The position numbers and the translations under genes were made by a program. 64,000 bases of DNA, taken from Copromyces sp. CBS 386.78 (Eukaryota; Ascomycota; Sordariomycetes; Sordariales; Sordariaceae). Of this stretch, positions 23,354-34,649 are shown one piece after another (the stretch's first letter is position 1; each line of letters begins with the position of its first letter). The stretch is taken from assembly GCA_030685235.1 (NCBI GenBank), contig MU839214.1, positions 56,950 through 120,949 on the forward strand. Reading direction: 5' to 3'. The notes beneath the pieces are model-generated. The model saw only the letters and a program-made list of their open reading frames with translations. It was not told the DNA's origin and did not search any database.

Positions 23354-24085
23354 ATGTGCACCAGTCTCGACAACCCCATCCGGCCCTGCCCCCGGGGATG
23401 CAAAGACAAAAACAACCACAAACCAATCATAGTCGAGTGCGACGAAGCTTAGAAAGAAAGATTCACCATCGACTACGACTGTCCCGATCTCATGCACGTC
23501 ACGACGCCTGTCAAAGTAACCATCTGCTGCCTTAAACACCACCAGGGACGGCTCAACAGCATAGCGGACAAATTTAATGAAACATGGGCGGAGCTCGTCG
23601 TCTCAAGAAAGGTTGACTTCACGACACAAGACATGGTGGACATGCAGCGTGCCGAGATGGACACAGAATGGACGATAGCCATAAGGGTCTTGGAGAATAG
23701 CCTTGTAATCCAAGGGCTAATTCACGAATCGTTGAAAAAGAACACGCCGTTTTATCATCCTTTAATGGCCAGCATGTTTCGACAGGTGGAGGAGAGTCGC
23801 AGGAGGTTGATCCTTGCCGGCCTCATTCACGCAGAACCCTTGCCGCCCCCGCCGCCGTCGGACAGCGAAGAGGATGTCCCTCCTGAGGCGCGGCCCGGGC
23901 TCCCACGATCTCAATCCAGTTCGTCCCGAAACACATCCCGTTCAATTACCTCAGAGCCCCGTTTTGAAGACTTCGACGTTTTTGACAATGACGAAAATTC
24001 CGATTTCGACGATGAGGAGACCGTGATTGAATCCATTCTCGACGACAATCTTCCCAGCAACGAGGAGTTAGGAATCAGTCCATGA
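23354..24085 (+). pseudogene. Cys-rich orphan gene interrupted by an in-frame TAG
   Basis: An ATG at 23354 starts MCTSLDNPIRPCPRGCKDK..IIVECDEA, followed by TAG at 23450-23452. The same frame then continues without another stop for 210 codons: KERFTIDYDCPDL..VTICCLKHHQGRL, a helical middle part (RAEMDTEWTIAIRVLENSLV..), a proline run, and an acidic tail (FDVFDNDENSDFDDEETVIESILDD). The Cys spacing before and after the stop (CxxxC, ECDEA, YDC, ICC) looks like one N-terminal metal-binding module, related in style to the gene at 21626. The full reading would be 243 aa. If the gene still works, translation might start at the Met at 23492 (197 aa), but this discards the Cys module. No family name can be given. 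Confidence 0.5.
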
Positions 24086-24565
24086 GCAACAAACTTGCAG
24101 TATCATATGCGGCTGGCGTTGGTAGCATTGTGTTTTTGCTAATTTCACACCTATACACCAATGCAAGGCCACGCCAGATGGAGATAAAGTTGACTCAATG
24201 CTGTCGGGTTTACTTCGAGCGTACATTTTGTTTTTAGACCATAGTTTGTTTTGTTTAGCCAGCGAACACATTAGTGACACAAGATCGTACCTGTACTGTT
24301 ATGAGATATTCATAAACACAATATACAGACCAGGTCAATGTATACTTCCTCAAGCCTATACTGCTATAAAAATGCTAACCACACCTAAAAGTGCCTCAAC
24401 ACATCTACGCGGTGTCATAGTACCTAGAAACGCCTACTGAGAGTATTCAGCTCGTCTTCCAAAACATCGGCCCGCGATGCTCACGAGATACATCGGTGTG
24501 CTCACTCTATCTTGGCAATTAGTTATATAATGTCCATGTTTTGACCTTCCGTTTAACAATTCATC
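24086..24565. other. Intergenic region 5' of the tRNA gene
   Basis: No gene or repeat is supported in this AT-leaning stretch. Confidence 0.45.
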
Positions 24566-24655
24566 GGGCCGCTGGTCTAGTGGTATGATTCTCGCTTAGG
24601 GTTCAATCCTGAGTATTCTTGCGAGAGGTCCCGGGTTCAATCCCCGGGTGGCCCC
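24566..24655 (+). tRNA. tRNA-Pro (anticodon AGG) with an 18-nt intron
   Basis: The 72-nt mature tRNA folds fully. The acceptor stem is GGGCCGC/GTGGCCC with C73. The A box is TGGTCTAGTGG. The anticodon stem is CTCGC/GCGAG with loop TTAGGGT (anticodon AGG). The T arm is CCGGG-TTCAATC-CCCGG. The intron occupies 24602-24619, directly after position 37, the canonical place for nuclear tRNA introns. CCA is not encoded. A T6 run at 24660-24665 is the expected Pol III terminator. Confidence 0.96.
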
Positions 24656-24659
24656 AAAC

Positions 24660-24665
24660 TTTTTT
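24660..24665 (+). terminator. Pol III terminator of tRNA-Pro
   Basis: Run of six T starting five bases after the last base of the tRNA gene. Confidence 0.85.
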
Positions 24666-25586
24666 CCTACTGTTTAATATTTTTTTATTCTTTACTTTTT
24701 TCTTCCTTTTGCAAAGCTAGCTAGAAAAAGTTGGTTTGCGAAAGGGGTATTGCAACACGAGGGTCATATATTCTAACGAACGTTTACAAATGTTAGTATA
24801 TATATGCAGGCACTAATGTAACTTTACGCGGAAAAAAAGGGATAAATGATCGCTACTATGTATTTGTATGTAGATAGAATTTCTTGTGACAACCACATCT
24901 TCTTTTGGAATACTCCGAAGGCAGAGAGAAATATTGTCCAAGTTGATTAGGGCCACGGGAATCTTAACTGAGCTACGATGTAGAACTGTACTTTCAATCA
25001 TTCACTTTCTGCAGATCATCGACCTGTCGTATAAAAGTCCAATCATCGCCAAGCAGACATGATTGGCTGGCATCTGCAACAACCGAAGTTACATAGGAAA
25101 TGTAGCATGGGATATGTGGGACGTGGCAGAAAGATGCATTTGCGAGAAGTTTGTTACCCTCTACAGTAAGGTGGTAATAGTGTAGTACGTACTAATTGGT
25201 GCGTTTGGTAGGGACTCAAACAACAAGTGATATTTCCACATCGCGGGACTACGCGTCCTACCAAGCGTTTAGCCATGACGAACACTTTGCTGGAGTGGAG
25301 GAATTGAACGAAACAGCAGATAACACATGTGGCCACGTTGTAGCTCAAAACAATAATTTTGAGGAGAAGATTGAACGATGCGTGCGTGCGTGGAACACTC
25401 AGACGGGAGTCTTTTCCGGCACTCACATGTGCATTTTTATCCATGTCCAACACTGCACGTCTACAGACCCGTCCACCCCTCCAAGCTTCATGCATATCAT
25501 GCCCATCATGATAGGTTCCCCGTCGATCCCATGAGCAGATGTCGCCTGGCTTGCCGCTCCCTGGCCCCACGCTTAGGAGACAGTCT
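24666..25586. other. Intergenic region, no gene supported
   Basis: Short ORFs at 25,154-25,714 run on both strands and overlap the end of the oxidoreductase gene; none shows a domain. Confidence 0.45.
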
Positions 25587-26767
25587 TTAAGGAGTAACAT
25601 CCCGGCCCGTCTTCGCGCTTTCCTGGAGAGCCTCGATGATCCTGAGAACCTTCGCAGCCTGAGATGCGGGAACGGGGATGTCTTCCTTGTTGCCAGTCTC
25701 AAGAGCCTTGGCAAAGCCCTCGAAGATCTTGGTGTACGTCTCCGGCTCTACGGTCGGGTAGACCTTCTCCTCGATCTTGCCGCCCTCGGTTACATAACAG
25801 AGCCGGCCATAACGGGACTCGTCCTCCTTGCCGAACTGAGCATCAGTCGCGGCCATGCCTCCCCTGAGCTGATCCTCCTGTGGGTCCAGGAACGACTTCT
25901 GGTAGCTGCCCTTGGTGCCGCGGATGCGGAAACGCGGCTGCTTGGTCTCGACGCTGACAACACTGATGCGGACATGCACGAGTAAGCCGGTGTCGGCATA
26001 CGTCAAGACAGCCGAGATACTGTCCGGCTGCTCTGACTCGTCGCTCCCACCGGTGACAACCCTGCCCTCACGCTGGTTCAAGAACTTGGCGGAGACAGAA
26101 CTGGGCATGCCGAAAAGGACGTAAACTTGGTCCAGCAGATGAGTGCCCAGGTCATAGAGAACACCACCAGCCTGATCCATGCCGAGCTGACCCTTCCACG
26201 TGGTCGGCTTCTCCAGACGGAAGCGGTCAAAATGTGTCTCAAACTCGACGATGCGACCAAGAGTGCCCTCCCGCAGGAGCTTCTTGACGGTCAGGAAGTC
26301 CGAGTCCCATCTGCGGTTCTGGTACACGCAAAGAACGCGCTCCTTCTCCGCCGCCAACGCGGCAAGCTCTTCTGCCTGAGCAGACGTGGGCACGAAGGGC
26401 TTCTCGACCAGCACGTGCTTGCCATTGCGCAGAGCGTCGCGCGCAGTCTCAAAATGTGTGTTGGGGGGCGTGCTGATGATGATGACATCGACCTCCGGGT
26501 CCTCGAGCATGGGCTCAATGGACGTGAAGTGCTTTACAGAAGGATGATCTTCGGGCGCAGAGTTCCCAGGCGAAGGAGACCGTTGCACAATGGAATGGAG
26601 GACAAGAGAGTCGGTCAGGGCGACGAACGGAATTTGGAAGACCTTGGCCGAGAGGCTGGCGAGAAACGTCAGTATCGACATATGTCTTCAACGAGATGCT
26701 TATAGCAATGTAGCCAGTCTTACCCGTAGCCGATAATTCCGACATTGAACTTGTTTGAGGGCGCCAT
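25587..26767 (-). CDS. GFO/IDH/MocA-family NAD(P)-dependent oxidoreductase
   Basis: Two exons on the minus strand, 26767-26724 and 26655-25587, with a 68-nt intron (GTAAGA donor, CGCCAG acceptor), encode 370 aa. Exon 1 supplies the start of the Rossmann fold, FNVGIIGYG, which splices to LSAKVFQIPF, giving the GxGxxxxxF dinucleotide loop. Further landmarks are VDVIIISTPPNTHFETA, the family signature KHVLVEKPF (Glu99-Lys100-Pro101) with the active-site Lys, and YDLGTHLLDQ in the C-terminal substrate domain. Members oxidise sugars, inositols or diols; substrate cannot be assigned. There is no signal peptide, so it is probably cytosolic. It is the last intact gene before the AT-rich block, its ATG lying some 230 bp from the change in composition, and shows no mutational damage. 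Confidence 0.92.
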
Positions 26768-27244
26768 CGTTTGCGTTGGGATGTCGTGAGCGCAACTGTG
26801 ATGTGCAACTTGTTCTTGTGTCGAAGGAGCAATGTCGCAACATTGTTGAGTCAATCAGGTCGGGGAATAACGTGTGCGGGGTTGATCGTCGGCATAGCTC
26901 CACTTCGACATGCAACGCGCACACACTAATACATAGTCTTTCGCCTAAGCTTCCTATCTACCCCGTAACTCAACCCGTTCCGCTATACGTATGAGTCGAT
27001 TTATAAAATTTCCTATATTATAAAACCTTGTTAGTGTTAGTTAATTGCAGTTTTAACTGTAGTTTTAAACATTCTTATACAATAACGTCAGATAGTATAC
27101 GAGGAAGGAAAATTATTAAGACGTGTGTTTATTTAGAGTAAAACTTATACTACGAAGAAACGGCACTACTCTTCCAAACTTAAAAAGCTTAAAAGCTAGT
27201 TCGTTTTCACGTTAGAGGTTTCCTCTTAACTGCCCCTTTAACGC
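26768..27244. other. Promoter flank and border of the AT-rich compartment
   Basis: The first 220 bp are of normal composition and should contain the oxidoreductase promoter. From about 26,995 the sequence becomes AT-rich but still retains CA and TG dinucleotides, unlike the heavily mutated DNA further right. Confidence 0.5.
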
Positions 27245-27488
27245 TATTATGGAGCGAGAGGGCACCATTATAGGTAGGGAAAGATATGCGTTGTTGTATA
27301 AGGAGAGGAAAGAGGAAGTGTGCGTAGAGGATTGGCTATATGGGCCAGAGGGCCTATGGCGCCAGTCCGGGCGCGCACGTGACACTACACGTGACGATGA
27401 CTAGCGCAGAGGGCATAGCATACGTACTATAACCAGCTCTAGCAGCGGTCAGTGCAGTACGACACATTACAGGCCTAACCCTGTAATA
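27245..27488 (-). repeat. Solo LTR of element-A family, largely un-RIPed
   Basis: This 244-bp LTR starts TATTATGG and ends CCCTGTAATA. It is flanked by a 5-bp target duplication AACGC (27240-27244 and 27489-27493), so it is a complete solo LTR. It aligns along its length with the split LTR of element A (34153-34292, 42127-42136, 53234-53306), for example GATATGCGTTGTTG and the end motif GCCTAA-CCT-TAATA. Unlike that copy it keeps many CA/TG dinucleotides and GC-rich stretches (CGCGCACGTGAC). Orientation is taken from element A, whose polypurine tract shows it reads leftward. Confidence 0.85.
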
Positions 27489-27493
27489 AACGC

Positions 27494-30319
27494 GTATAAG
27501 CTGCAGCTACACACTTGTAATATTAAGGTAGCATTAAGGTAAGCTAAGACTTTGTCTGCAAGATAGAAAGAAGTGCTTAACATTCCCTTTTTAGCTTTTC
27601 CCTTTCCTTCTCTTTCCTCCTCTTTCTTCTTCTCTCTTCCTCCTTTAATCAAGAATCTTACTACTACTCTTCTTATTATCGCTATCCTTCTTATTACGGC
27701 GTAGCAATAGGACTGTACAAAGTACAAGTACTATACTACCTAATACTAACTTAAACTGAAGATAAGAAGTTGAAGAGGGAAGGATAATCGAACGCGAGGC
27801 TTGGGTTTTATACCCAGACTTCTAGAAGCTAGGTTAGAACCTTAGTAGTTTGGTAAATAGAAACTTAGGTAATGGAAGCCAACCTTCGTAAACGAGGTCT
27901 AGCCTTCCTAAGCCTTCTAGAACCTTGTAGGACCTATAACGGCACCTGCCATTACACTTCTTATCGTTACTATCCTTCTTGTTATCGCTATTATTCTTAT
28001 TATTAAAATACCCATGCCCAAGCAAGGAGATGCGCGGTCCACCACCGGTGGTTGCTTACTAATTGGATCCGTACTAAAGGTCGCGGTCCGTGGGCCTATA
28101 TTAACGTAGCGCGGCGTAGTGTTTCTTATATAGGCTACGTTATTGTAAATACGGACTATATATTAATCCGGAATAGTAGAGAGGCGAGATATTATTCCAA
28201 TAGTAAAGATAAATAATACTATCGTTCTCCTATTATTAATTAATATAATTATTAATGCATAGAAACCGTATGATGAGATTAGCGTAGCGCGTTAATGTAA
28301 TTATAATATTATTATTATTTTTAGGAGAGATCTAAACCAATATATTAATCCGCACAATTATATATACATGTGCATATAGTGCATACCTACCCTACGTCAA
28401 ACGCAATAGGTAGGGTCCCTTTATAAAGGAAATTACGCATTAATACCCCTTTTAAAAAAAAATAGTAATATCCTCATCGCTATATATATATAAATGCCCG
28501 TCAATTAGGCTTAATTACAACCTTTTACCACATTACCTTATCAACGTCGTCAATTAAAGTTTCCTAAATAAATACCTCCCCTAACTTATATTTAAATATA
28601 TATCTCCTATTTTTCATTTTTAAGAATTCTCCCTACTCAATACTAATAACCCTTTCCTTATTCTTTATATATTCTATAATTACCCCTTTAATAAATTCCT
28701 ATAAATTTTTAACGTTTACTTTCTTTTATTATTCTAATTCCTCAATCCTTCCCCTTAAATCCTTAATCTCCTCCTCTATCTTTTTAAACTTCTTCTTCTA
28801 TCCCGCTATAACCTTCTTTATCTCTTCTCTTACTTTAGTAACGGTAATAATAATTAATACCTTAATTTCTATAATACTAATAAAGGCTCTATTATTATCC
28901 GTAGTCGATTCGAAATCGTTTCTATAAATCTTAATTAATTTATATATATTAATAATTATAGTATTAATTAATTTACTTTTAACCTCTTTATTCGATGTAG
29001 CGTATTTAAAATAAGTATTATTGGTAATAATTTCGTTAACAACTATATCTTCGTTAATAAAATTATTAATTAATTAATTAATTAAGTTATTATTAATATT
29101 TTATACTGCTAAATTAATAATAAATTTAGTTATATTAAAATTTACATTTAATTTTTAAGTAAACCTCCTCTACTTAACCTTTAAAATTTTAATATCCTAA
29201 TATTATTAAAACTTTTTACCTATAATATACTATACTTGATTAATTAATAGTAAATTAATATTAGTTTCTAAGCGAACTAATTTTATATTAAAAGAATTGC
29301 GGATTACTAATATTTTTATTACTATAACAATATTAGTAAGCGATTCTATATTAATTTTACGCTATTCAAAATTATAAAATAAATTCCTACTTAATTTAAA
29401 TATTTTTCTAGATTTATTTCCTATAATATAAACTTCTAAATCCTAACTATATTTATTATTAAATTCTTTCTAGGTTTTAGGAAAGTAATATTCCGCTTTC
29501 CGATTATTATTTAATATATTACGGATTTCCGAATAATAAAAAATCATTATTGTAGCCTAAACGTTTAACTCCGGAATTTATAAAAATTTTTATTTTTTAT
29601 AAGCGTATACTTTAGACCGAAATTAACGCTCTTCTATTTATTGAGGATGTACTTATTAAAGTTTTTAAAAATTAAATATTAATTAATCTTTTAGATACTA
29701 TATTTTTATTTACAGTTAAAGATTATTATAATAATTTTTAAATCCTAATTTTTTAAAATATTATTAAAATCCTTAGCGAATTAAGTTATAATTTTAATTT
29801 CGTCGTTCGCTTTGTATTTTCTATATTAATTAATAGGGATTTCTATAGTAATTTTAGCTTTTTCGTTATCGGGCGTTTTTTTTTTACGAAAATTTAATTT
29901 AATCGGCCTTATAATTTCGTATGCTTTTTAATTCCTCTTAACATTTATGATAAATTTATTGAATATTATAAGTAGTCGCTATATATATTAATCGAATTTG
30001 GGAAAGAATAATGGTAAGCATAAAAAGGAAAAAAAGAGAGAAAAAAAAAAGAAAAGAAAATATATATATAAGTAAAAAGGAATAAAATAAATAGAAGGAA
30101 AGTAAGGTAGTTTATAAATATTCGAAAGCGGCGTAAAGTTATAGGGGAGAATTATGAAAATTTAGTAAAATTTTGTTATATAAATTATAAAATAATATAA
30201 TGAAATAATAAACTTTCGTAGAAAAGTAGGGTAAGAAGATAGGATAAAAACGTAATGTAATTATTTAAACGTAATATAAAGGAAACCTTATTTTAATATT
30301 AAATTTAGGAATTTTAATA
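27494..30319. other. AT-rich repeat debris
   Basis: 27,580-27,650 is a CT-rich tract. 28,020-28,150 is a GC-richer patch with the palindrome CCACCGGTGG. From about 28,500 to 29,950 the minus strand carries a stop-ridden former coding region. One stretch near 28,740-28,800 reads as a charged coiled coil (KKKFKKIEEEIKDLRGRIE). It may be a gag-like protein of an unplaced element. About 30,000-30,319 probably is the 3' LTR of element E, since GGGAGG (minus strand of 30,321-30,326) looks like its polypurine tract; the outer end of that LTR is not defined. Confidence 0.5.
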
Positions 30320-33300
30320 ACCTCCCTTCCTTATTCTTCTAAAAGTTCCTCCTATATTATAATAACTTTTTTCCCTTTCCTTAATTTCTTAAATTTAAAT
30401 TCCTTTTCGTTAATAGGATAAATATTATTATATTCGTAGAATAAATTTAATATGTTTTATAAAAAGGTAGAATGTAATATATATAAATTTTATTAATTCT
30501 AGTATTTTTTCTATTTAACGAAATATTTAAAAATTAAATAATTATATTTAAAATTTATACGCTGACTAAAAATCTTATTAATTTTGTATTATTCGTTGTT
30601 ATTTATATTTTTTTTAATAATCTTTTTTAATAATTTTATTTAAATTTTAAAAACGATAGCCGAAAGGATTTTCTCTAACGGAAGCGGGTATTAACTACGT
30701 AATCGATATAATATAATAATTTTTCTAATTGGCTAGGAAATTGAATTCGACCGCTAATAATCCTTTAATGTTAATAACTTTAAAAAGTCCTACTCTTTAC
30801 TAAAACTATTTCTTTAAAAGCTTTTTTAGTAAATAATAGTCGTAATATAATTGTAAAGATACTTAATTTCGAACCTTAAATTTAACTAGTATTATTTTTT
30901 TATTGTATCTTATCTTAGCTAGAGCTACTACGTAAATAATAATTATTTCTACTTTAAAATAATTTAGTATACGGACCGTTTTAACGTTAAATTTATCCTT
31001 AAAATTAAATACTATATTTAATAAGGTACGGAGTTTAAATCTTATTAGTAATTCGATTAAAAATCTGCTAATAATATTGGTATATACTATATTAAAATTA
31101 AATTATAATACTAAAAGAATATTTAATTAAAGCACTTTGTTAATTATAATATAAAACTTAATAGTAATTTTAATTATTTAATTCTTTCTCTCTAATAAAC
31201 TGTTTATTTAAGTATAGTAAGCGGTAAATATTAAAAATTTAACGCTTATTGCTTTAAATACTCCCTACTAAAAATCGGATATAAATTTAGGGTTTCTATT
31301 AAAAATAATAACGGAAGGCAAACCCTAATCGTATAATTAAAAATAAATAGCTAACGCTATACCCTATTACTTTACTATCTATATTATTTATCTTAAAATA
31401 TAAAGAATAAGTTTATTGTATTTACTACTAACTATTATAATTATATTAAAACTACCCTCTAGGACTTTAAAAATTCTATTTTAAAAATATATAAATAATA
31501 CGACTACAAAATTGATTATAATAGTATAACCTAAGATAAGTAATATATTAATTAAATTAAATTCGTTAAAGAGCTTCTTCCTTAAAATAACGTTTTCAAA
31601 ATATTCGGGGTAATACTAGATATAATCCTTAACCTTCCTTATTATCTTAAAGAATGAATAGGAAGCTAAGTCCTTAATTATCCTATTAATACCGAAATAA
31701 TATTTTAAATTGTAAACTATATATAGTATATCTTTAATGTAGGTATCTAATACGTATAGCCGTTATTAATACTTCGTAATATAATAGAATAATAAATTAT
31801 CCTATACGTTAAAAGGTATTCCTTTAATTATAGGCAACTTAGTCGGATCTACTTAATAAAAGGCTTTCTTTTTATTAACGAAATTAATAATTTTAATATA
31901 CTTAAAATTAATTTTATAGCCGTTAATAATTTTCTACCTAAAATCTAACTCTATTTCGATAATGGTAATTATAAAACCCTCCTCCTAAATATCGTTAAAT
32001 TCGGCCTTTAATAAATCTTTATTTTCCGAATTATTATTAATTAGAGAAACTCTACTCGTACGGCTATAAAACTCTATTCGGACCGTTATCCAAACTTGAA
32101 ACTAATTACAACTTGGCCAAATATAAATGTAAAAAGACAATAATAGTATCAAACAACTTAGCGAATTTTGTATTATTTTCTGTGATAGGTGTCCTACCCG
32201 ACGGGCCCCACACTATGGAAATATTACTTATACTAGATCTTTCAACTTCCTTAAATTTCTTCAATCTACTTTCTAAGACTTCCTTTTATTACGAAGGATA
32301 TAAAGGGCGTTAATATACAGTAGGAGCCTTAGAAAATAGAGAGAAAAATACCAAATATTCCAAGCCTATATACGGCTCTCTACCCTTTCTTTTTACCTAG
32401 TTACCTTAGATTTTAAACTTCTAGACCACGGTCCGAATAGAGTTTTATAGCCGTACGAGTTGAGTTTCTCATTAATTATTAGAAGGCGGAATAAAGCGTC
32501 GGGTACGAAATTCATTTTACTAAGGATATACCGAACATCTAATTTAAATTATATTAATATAGTCGATATTAATATTAAACGAAGGTTGAACTTTATAACG
32601 TTAATAGTCTTAAGAGAAGTTTATTTAATAATATTTAATATTACCTTATAGTTTATAAATATAATTATAATATACTTTAAAGATTAGAACTATATTTTAA
32701 ATTTTTTAACTGTCTATACTAAACTTACGACTTCTATTTCGGTCGGCTAATATTTTTATTTTATCTTTGTTAATTTACGGCTAATATATAAAATTAGCTA
32801 GATTTTATTAATAGAAATATTTTTTCTATTCTAATTTATATTAACGCCTTCGATATAAAAAGCTATAATATTAATACCCTGTTTTAATACGTTAATTTTA
32901 ATGAAGGGTATATAATCTAAATTCTAATATACGAAGTAAATAATTTTTATTAAATAATTTTAAAAAATATAAAAAACTTCTTTTTCTCGCTTAGTTAGGG
33001 TAAATTTAACTTTAGAAATATAAATTTTTTTAACCGCTTTTAATTTACTTATAAGTAGGGCGCCGTTTTAGTAACTAACCTTTAATATTATTATTTTCCT
33101 TTCTTCTAAAGGTTCCGCCTTTTATTTATAAAAGGGGATAAATCGTTTTAAGAATCCTATTAAGCTTAAATATATTTTTAGATCGTTAAGGGTAGAAGGT
33201 ATTTTAAATTTAATTAAGGCTTCTACTTTATTAGCTATTATAAATAAATTAAGACTGTTAATATAAAATCCTAATAGCTTAACTAAAGAGAATCCGAAAA

Positions 33301-34152
33301 AGGATTTTTGAAGGTTAATTCTAAAGTTAACGGTTTAAAAGACTATTAATACTTTATAAATATATTTAATATACTCTTCCGCCGTCGTACTAAAAATAAT
33401 TATGTCGTTAATATAAGCGTGGTAAAAATATTTATATTTAGTTAAATATTTATTTATAAACCGTTGAATATAAAAGGGCGAATTTTTAAAGCCTATTAAT
33501 ACAATTAAATTAACTTTAAAACCTTAATAAATAATTAATATTATATAATTCTAATACTAGAACTAAATAGGTAATTAATAAAAGAAAGCTGATATATCGA
33601 AAGTAATAAAAAATATATAGCTGATAAATATATTAATAATCTCTTTTTAATTTAATAGTAAATAAATGTCCGGGATAACTATACGGTTAAAAGCCTTAAA
33701 GTCAATTACTACCCTACTTTTTCTAATTCTATTAATAATTTTCTAAATTACGAAAATTAAGTAATTAAATAGGGTAAAGTATTTTATAAATAATAATTTA
33801 CCCTACTTATAAAATTTACTAAAGGTATCGTTAACTATTTTCTATTCTTCTAAGCCCAATCTATAAGGCTTCACTCCTACTTTCTTATTTTACTATCCTT
33901 CTACTAAATTAATATATAAATATTTATCTTCATCTATTTTAATTATATCTTCGCTACCTTAATATTTAAAATCGTTAATAATTTTTTTTAACTACTTAAT
34001 CAATTTATAATTAATATTAATAATACGAATACTATCTTTAATCTATATAATAAGGACTCCTTTTAACCTTCTTATCCCTAATTCCTTATAACCTTCTAAT
34101 ACTTTAGGAGGAGGCTTTCTAAGTAGATTATATAATTGGATAGGGTTAGTAC
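30320..34152 (-). mobile_element. Element E: RIP-degraded Ty3/gypsy fragment
   Basis: The minus strand carries degraded pol. Near 33,400-33,425 the reverse-transcriptase active site reads AYINDIIIF, from Y[IV]DD with Asp changed to Asn by a TG to TA change. Around 33,130-33,260 the RT/RNase H connection reads LLGFYINSLNLFIIANKVEALIKF. Integrase-like sequence (GLPSVIIFNRNPKFISDF) lies near 31,270-31,330. Everything upstream of RT (gag, protease, 5' LTR) is missing, because element A was inserted at 34,152. The MITE at 32,044 also interrupts it. No ORF survives. Confidence 0.75.
32044..32470. mobile_element. 427-bp inverted-repeat MITE
   Basis: Terminal inverted repeats of about 43 bp start GAGAAACTC and include CGTACGGCTATAAAACTC and ATTCGGACCGT at both ends. 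An 8-bp target duplication ATTAATTA flanks the element (32036-32043 and 32471-32478). The interior keeps CA/TG dinucleotides (GGGCCCCACACTATGG) and looks less mutated than the surrounding element E. It has no credible coding capacity; a 66-codon ORF inside is incidental. The 8-bp duplication and GAGAAA terminus resemble the D transposons, suggesting a non-autonomous Mutator-like element. Confidence 0.85.
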
Positions 34153-34292
34153 TATTACGGGATAAGGCACTGTTGGGGGTAGGGTAAGATATGCGTTGTT
34201 GTGCGAAGGAGAGGAAAGGAAGGATGTACGTAGAAGACTAACTATATAGGCGAGAGCCCTAGAAGCTAAGCCGTACGCGTATATAACCCTAT
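34153..34292 (-). repeat. Element A LTR, piece 1
   Basis: First 140 bp of the element A LTR, beginning TATTACGGG, colinear with the solo LTR at 27,245. It is cut at CCTAT by the insertion of element B. The five bases before it (AGTAC, 34148-34152) should be the target duplication of A; the second copy was not found in the window. Confidence 0.75.
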
Positions 34293-34649
34293 TGTTACAA
34301 GGTTATTTATGACTGACTAACCGTCCCATATCGCTACCTTCACCACGGCAATGGTTGCCGGGTTAATAGCATGCTCTAATTGGCTACAAAAACCCAACAC
34401 AATAAATACGGCTAAACGCATTTAATATCTAACTAGCTACGGTTATTAGCCTACCCCTATCGCTAAAGTTATACAAATTACACCAATTCATAGGATAATC
34501 CATAGGATAATCTATAGGATAATTAGGCTATATAGGCTATATACTTACTATATATAAATAATTATCAAAATTCCCCCAAATAACTTCCTCTTCTTCGTAC
34601 AATTATAAATATCTTTATAGATATTTAACGTTCGCCTTGCCCCGTAATA
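34293..34649 (+). repeat. Element B 5' LTR
   Basis: 357 bp, TGTTACAAGG to CCCCGTAATA, same length as the 3' LTR. It retains more CA/TG (for example GGCAATGGTTGCC) than the 3' copy, which reads TAGTAATAATTACTG at the same place. Confidence 0.93.

Noticed and set aside
1..27000. Reassignment of TAG to an amino acid
   Set aside because: TAG ends the Spg1-like protein at its conserved C-terminus, and other genes use TAA and TGA normally.
27780..27850. tRNA-like sequence (TCGAACGCGAGGC with a TTGGGTTTTATACCCAGA hairpin)
   Set aside because: The anticodon loop lacks the invariant T33 in the proper place and no acceptor stem forms.
32113..32313. 66-codon ORF inside the MITE
   Set aside because: Chance ORF in a short non-autonomous element; no similarity seen.
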